Of a stretch of 64,000 nt of DNA, positions 56,501 to 64,000 are shown piece by piece; position 1 is the first letter of the stretch, and the number at the start of each line of letters is the position of its first letter. This stretch comes from Xiphophorus maculatus (lineage: Eukaryota > Chordata > Actinopteri > Cyprinodontiformes > Poeciliidae): the NCBI RefSeq assembly GCF_002775205.1, contig NC_036458.1, forward strand, positions 1,704,560-1,768,559, written 5' to 3'. The notes beneath the pieces were generated by a model, which had not been told where the DNA came from, ran no database searches, and was given only the letters and a program-made list of their open reading frames with translations. The position numbers were made by a program, and so were the translations under genes.

Positions 56501-57091
56501 CAGAGGCTTTCAGTCACTAAAATGGTCCTAAGAAATTGGAAATCTGAGTGCTGGCAGTAGGTGGCGCTGTGAGACAGTCGAGAGGTCGCTTCTGAGGAAT
56601 AAAATACATTTAGCACCAGTGATGAAACCGGGAATCTGCCGTTTCAGCGTATCCAGGATCAGTTTCTTTATCTGCAGAGTCAGAACCTCTGGCACGATTT
56701 TTAAACTGGATAAATACCGAGACCCAGAGAAAACGTGACGAGTTTTAAACGCGTCTGGGAAAAAAATTAACTGATGACTGAAAACAAAAATATCAAAGCA
56801 TGTGAAGTCTGTAAATAAGCCGCTGGAAGATTCAAGTTTGGTTGAAGAAGCACAGATTCAGGATGAAGTTGTTGTTTTTTCCTCCCAGGAAACTCGTAGC
56901 ACCTTTGAATCTCAGAGGTAAAAAACCCTAAAAACATCAAAACCAAAATCCTGAAGATCTGGAGCTTCCGGTCTCATTGACGCTTTGGGTCTTCCTTCCT
57001 GTTTTTACGGATTCAGGCCTTTGATTGTCCATTTCAGGATTCTGCTGCTTCACATTTGGTTTTCCTCCTCGTCCTCTTACTGCTGCCCGTT
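53587..57091. other. crlf3/suz12 convergent intergenic region
   Basis: Contains a likely crlf3 polyadenylation signal (AATAAA at 53769; a second at 55402) and a minus-strand signal for suz12 (TTTATT at 55950, about 1.1 kb beyond its stop). A CTCF-like TGGCAGTAGGTGGCGCTG is at 56552-56569. No coding sequence recognised. Confidence 0.5.

Positions 57092-64000
<6,909 letters not shown>

Overview
This is nuclear DNA from a vertebrate, almost certainly a teleost fish. The genes have short exons with canonical GT-AG introns, AT-rich introns full of small palindromic (MITE-like) elements, long (CA)n and (GGAT)n arrays, and an L2-like LINE remnant. The proteins rebuilt by splicing are clear orthologues of five vertebrate genes. 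I could not settle the species or the teleost a/b paralogue status.

Layout. (1) 1-20138, plus strand: the 3' nine-tenths of a smooth-muscle-type myosin heavy chain gene (myh11). Forty exons run from just before the P-loop to the stop codon; the 5' end lies outside the window. (2) 24302-31600, minus strand: complete nde1 (8 coding exons, 343 aa, plus a 5' non-coding exon), tail-to-tail with myh11. (3) 36365-40619, minus strand: complete mpv17l (4 coding exons, 207 aa). (4) 42.3-53.6 kb, plus strand: complete crlf3 (8 coding exons, 445 aa, plus a probable 5' non-coding exon 4.3 kb upstream). (5) 57092-64000, minus strand: the last ten exons of suz12 (zinc finger and VEFS box), tail-to-tail with crlf3; its 5' end lies outside the window.

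The genes are not an operon and share no single pathway. myh11 is a contractile motor, nde1 a dynein/LIS1 regulator, mpv17l a small organelle membrane protein, crlf3 a cytokine-receptor-like factor and suz12 a Polycomb PRC2 core subunit. The myh11/nde1/mpv17l block corresponds to human 16p13.11 and crlf3/suz12 to human 17q11.2, so the window joins two blocks that are separate in human.

No new multi-gene system is visible. The best leads are regulatory or structural: two microexons in myosin loop 1; a 62-unit UG repeat forming the 3' splice site of an in-frame nde1 exon; four 18-bp repeats in a myh11 intron built on oestrogen-response-element palindromes; X-box (RFX-type) palindromes in the myh11/nde1 intergenic region; several uncatalogued-looking MITE families; and local tandem duplications inside mpv17l introns. 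Exon coordinates were derived by hand from reading frame, splice-site dinucleotides and remembered family sequences; every junction given keeps the frame.
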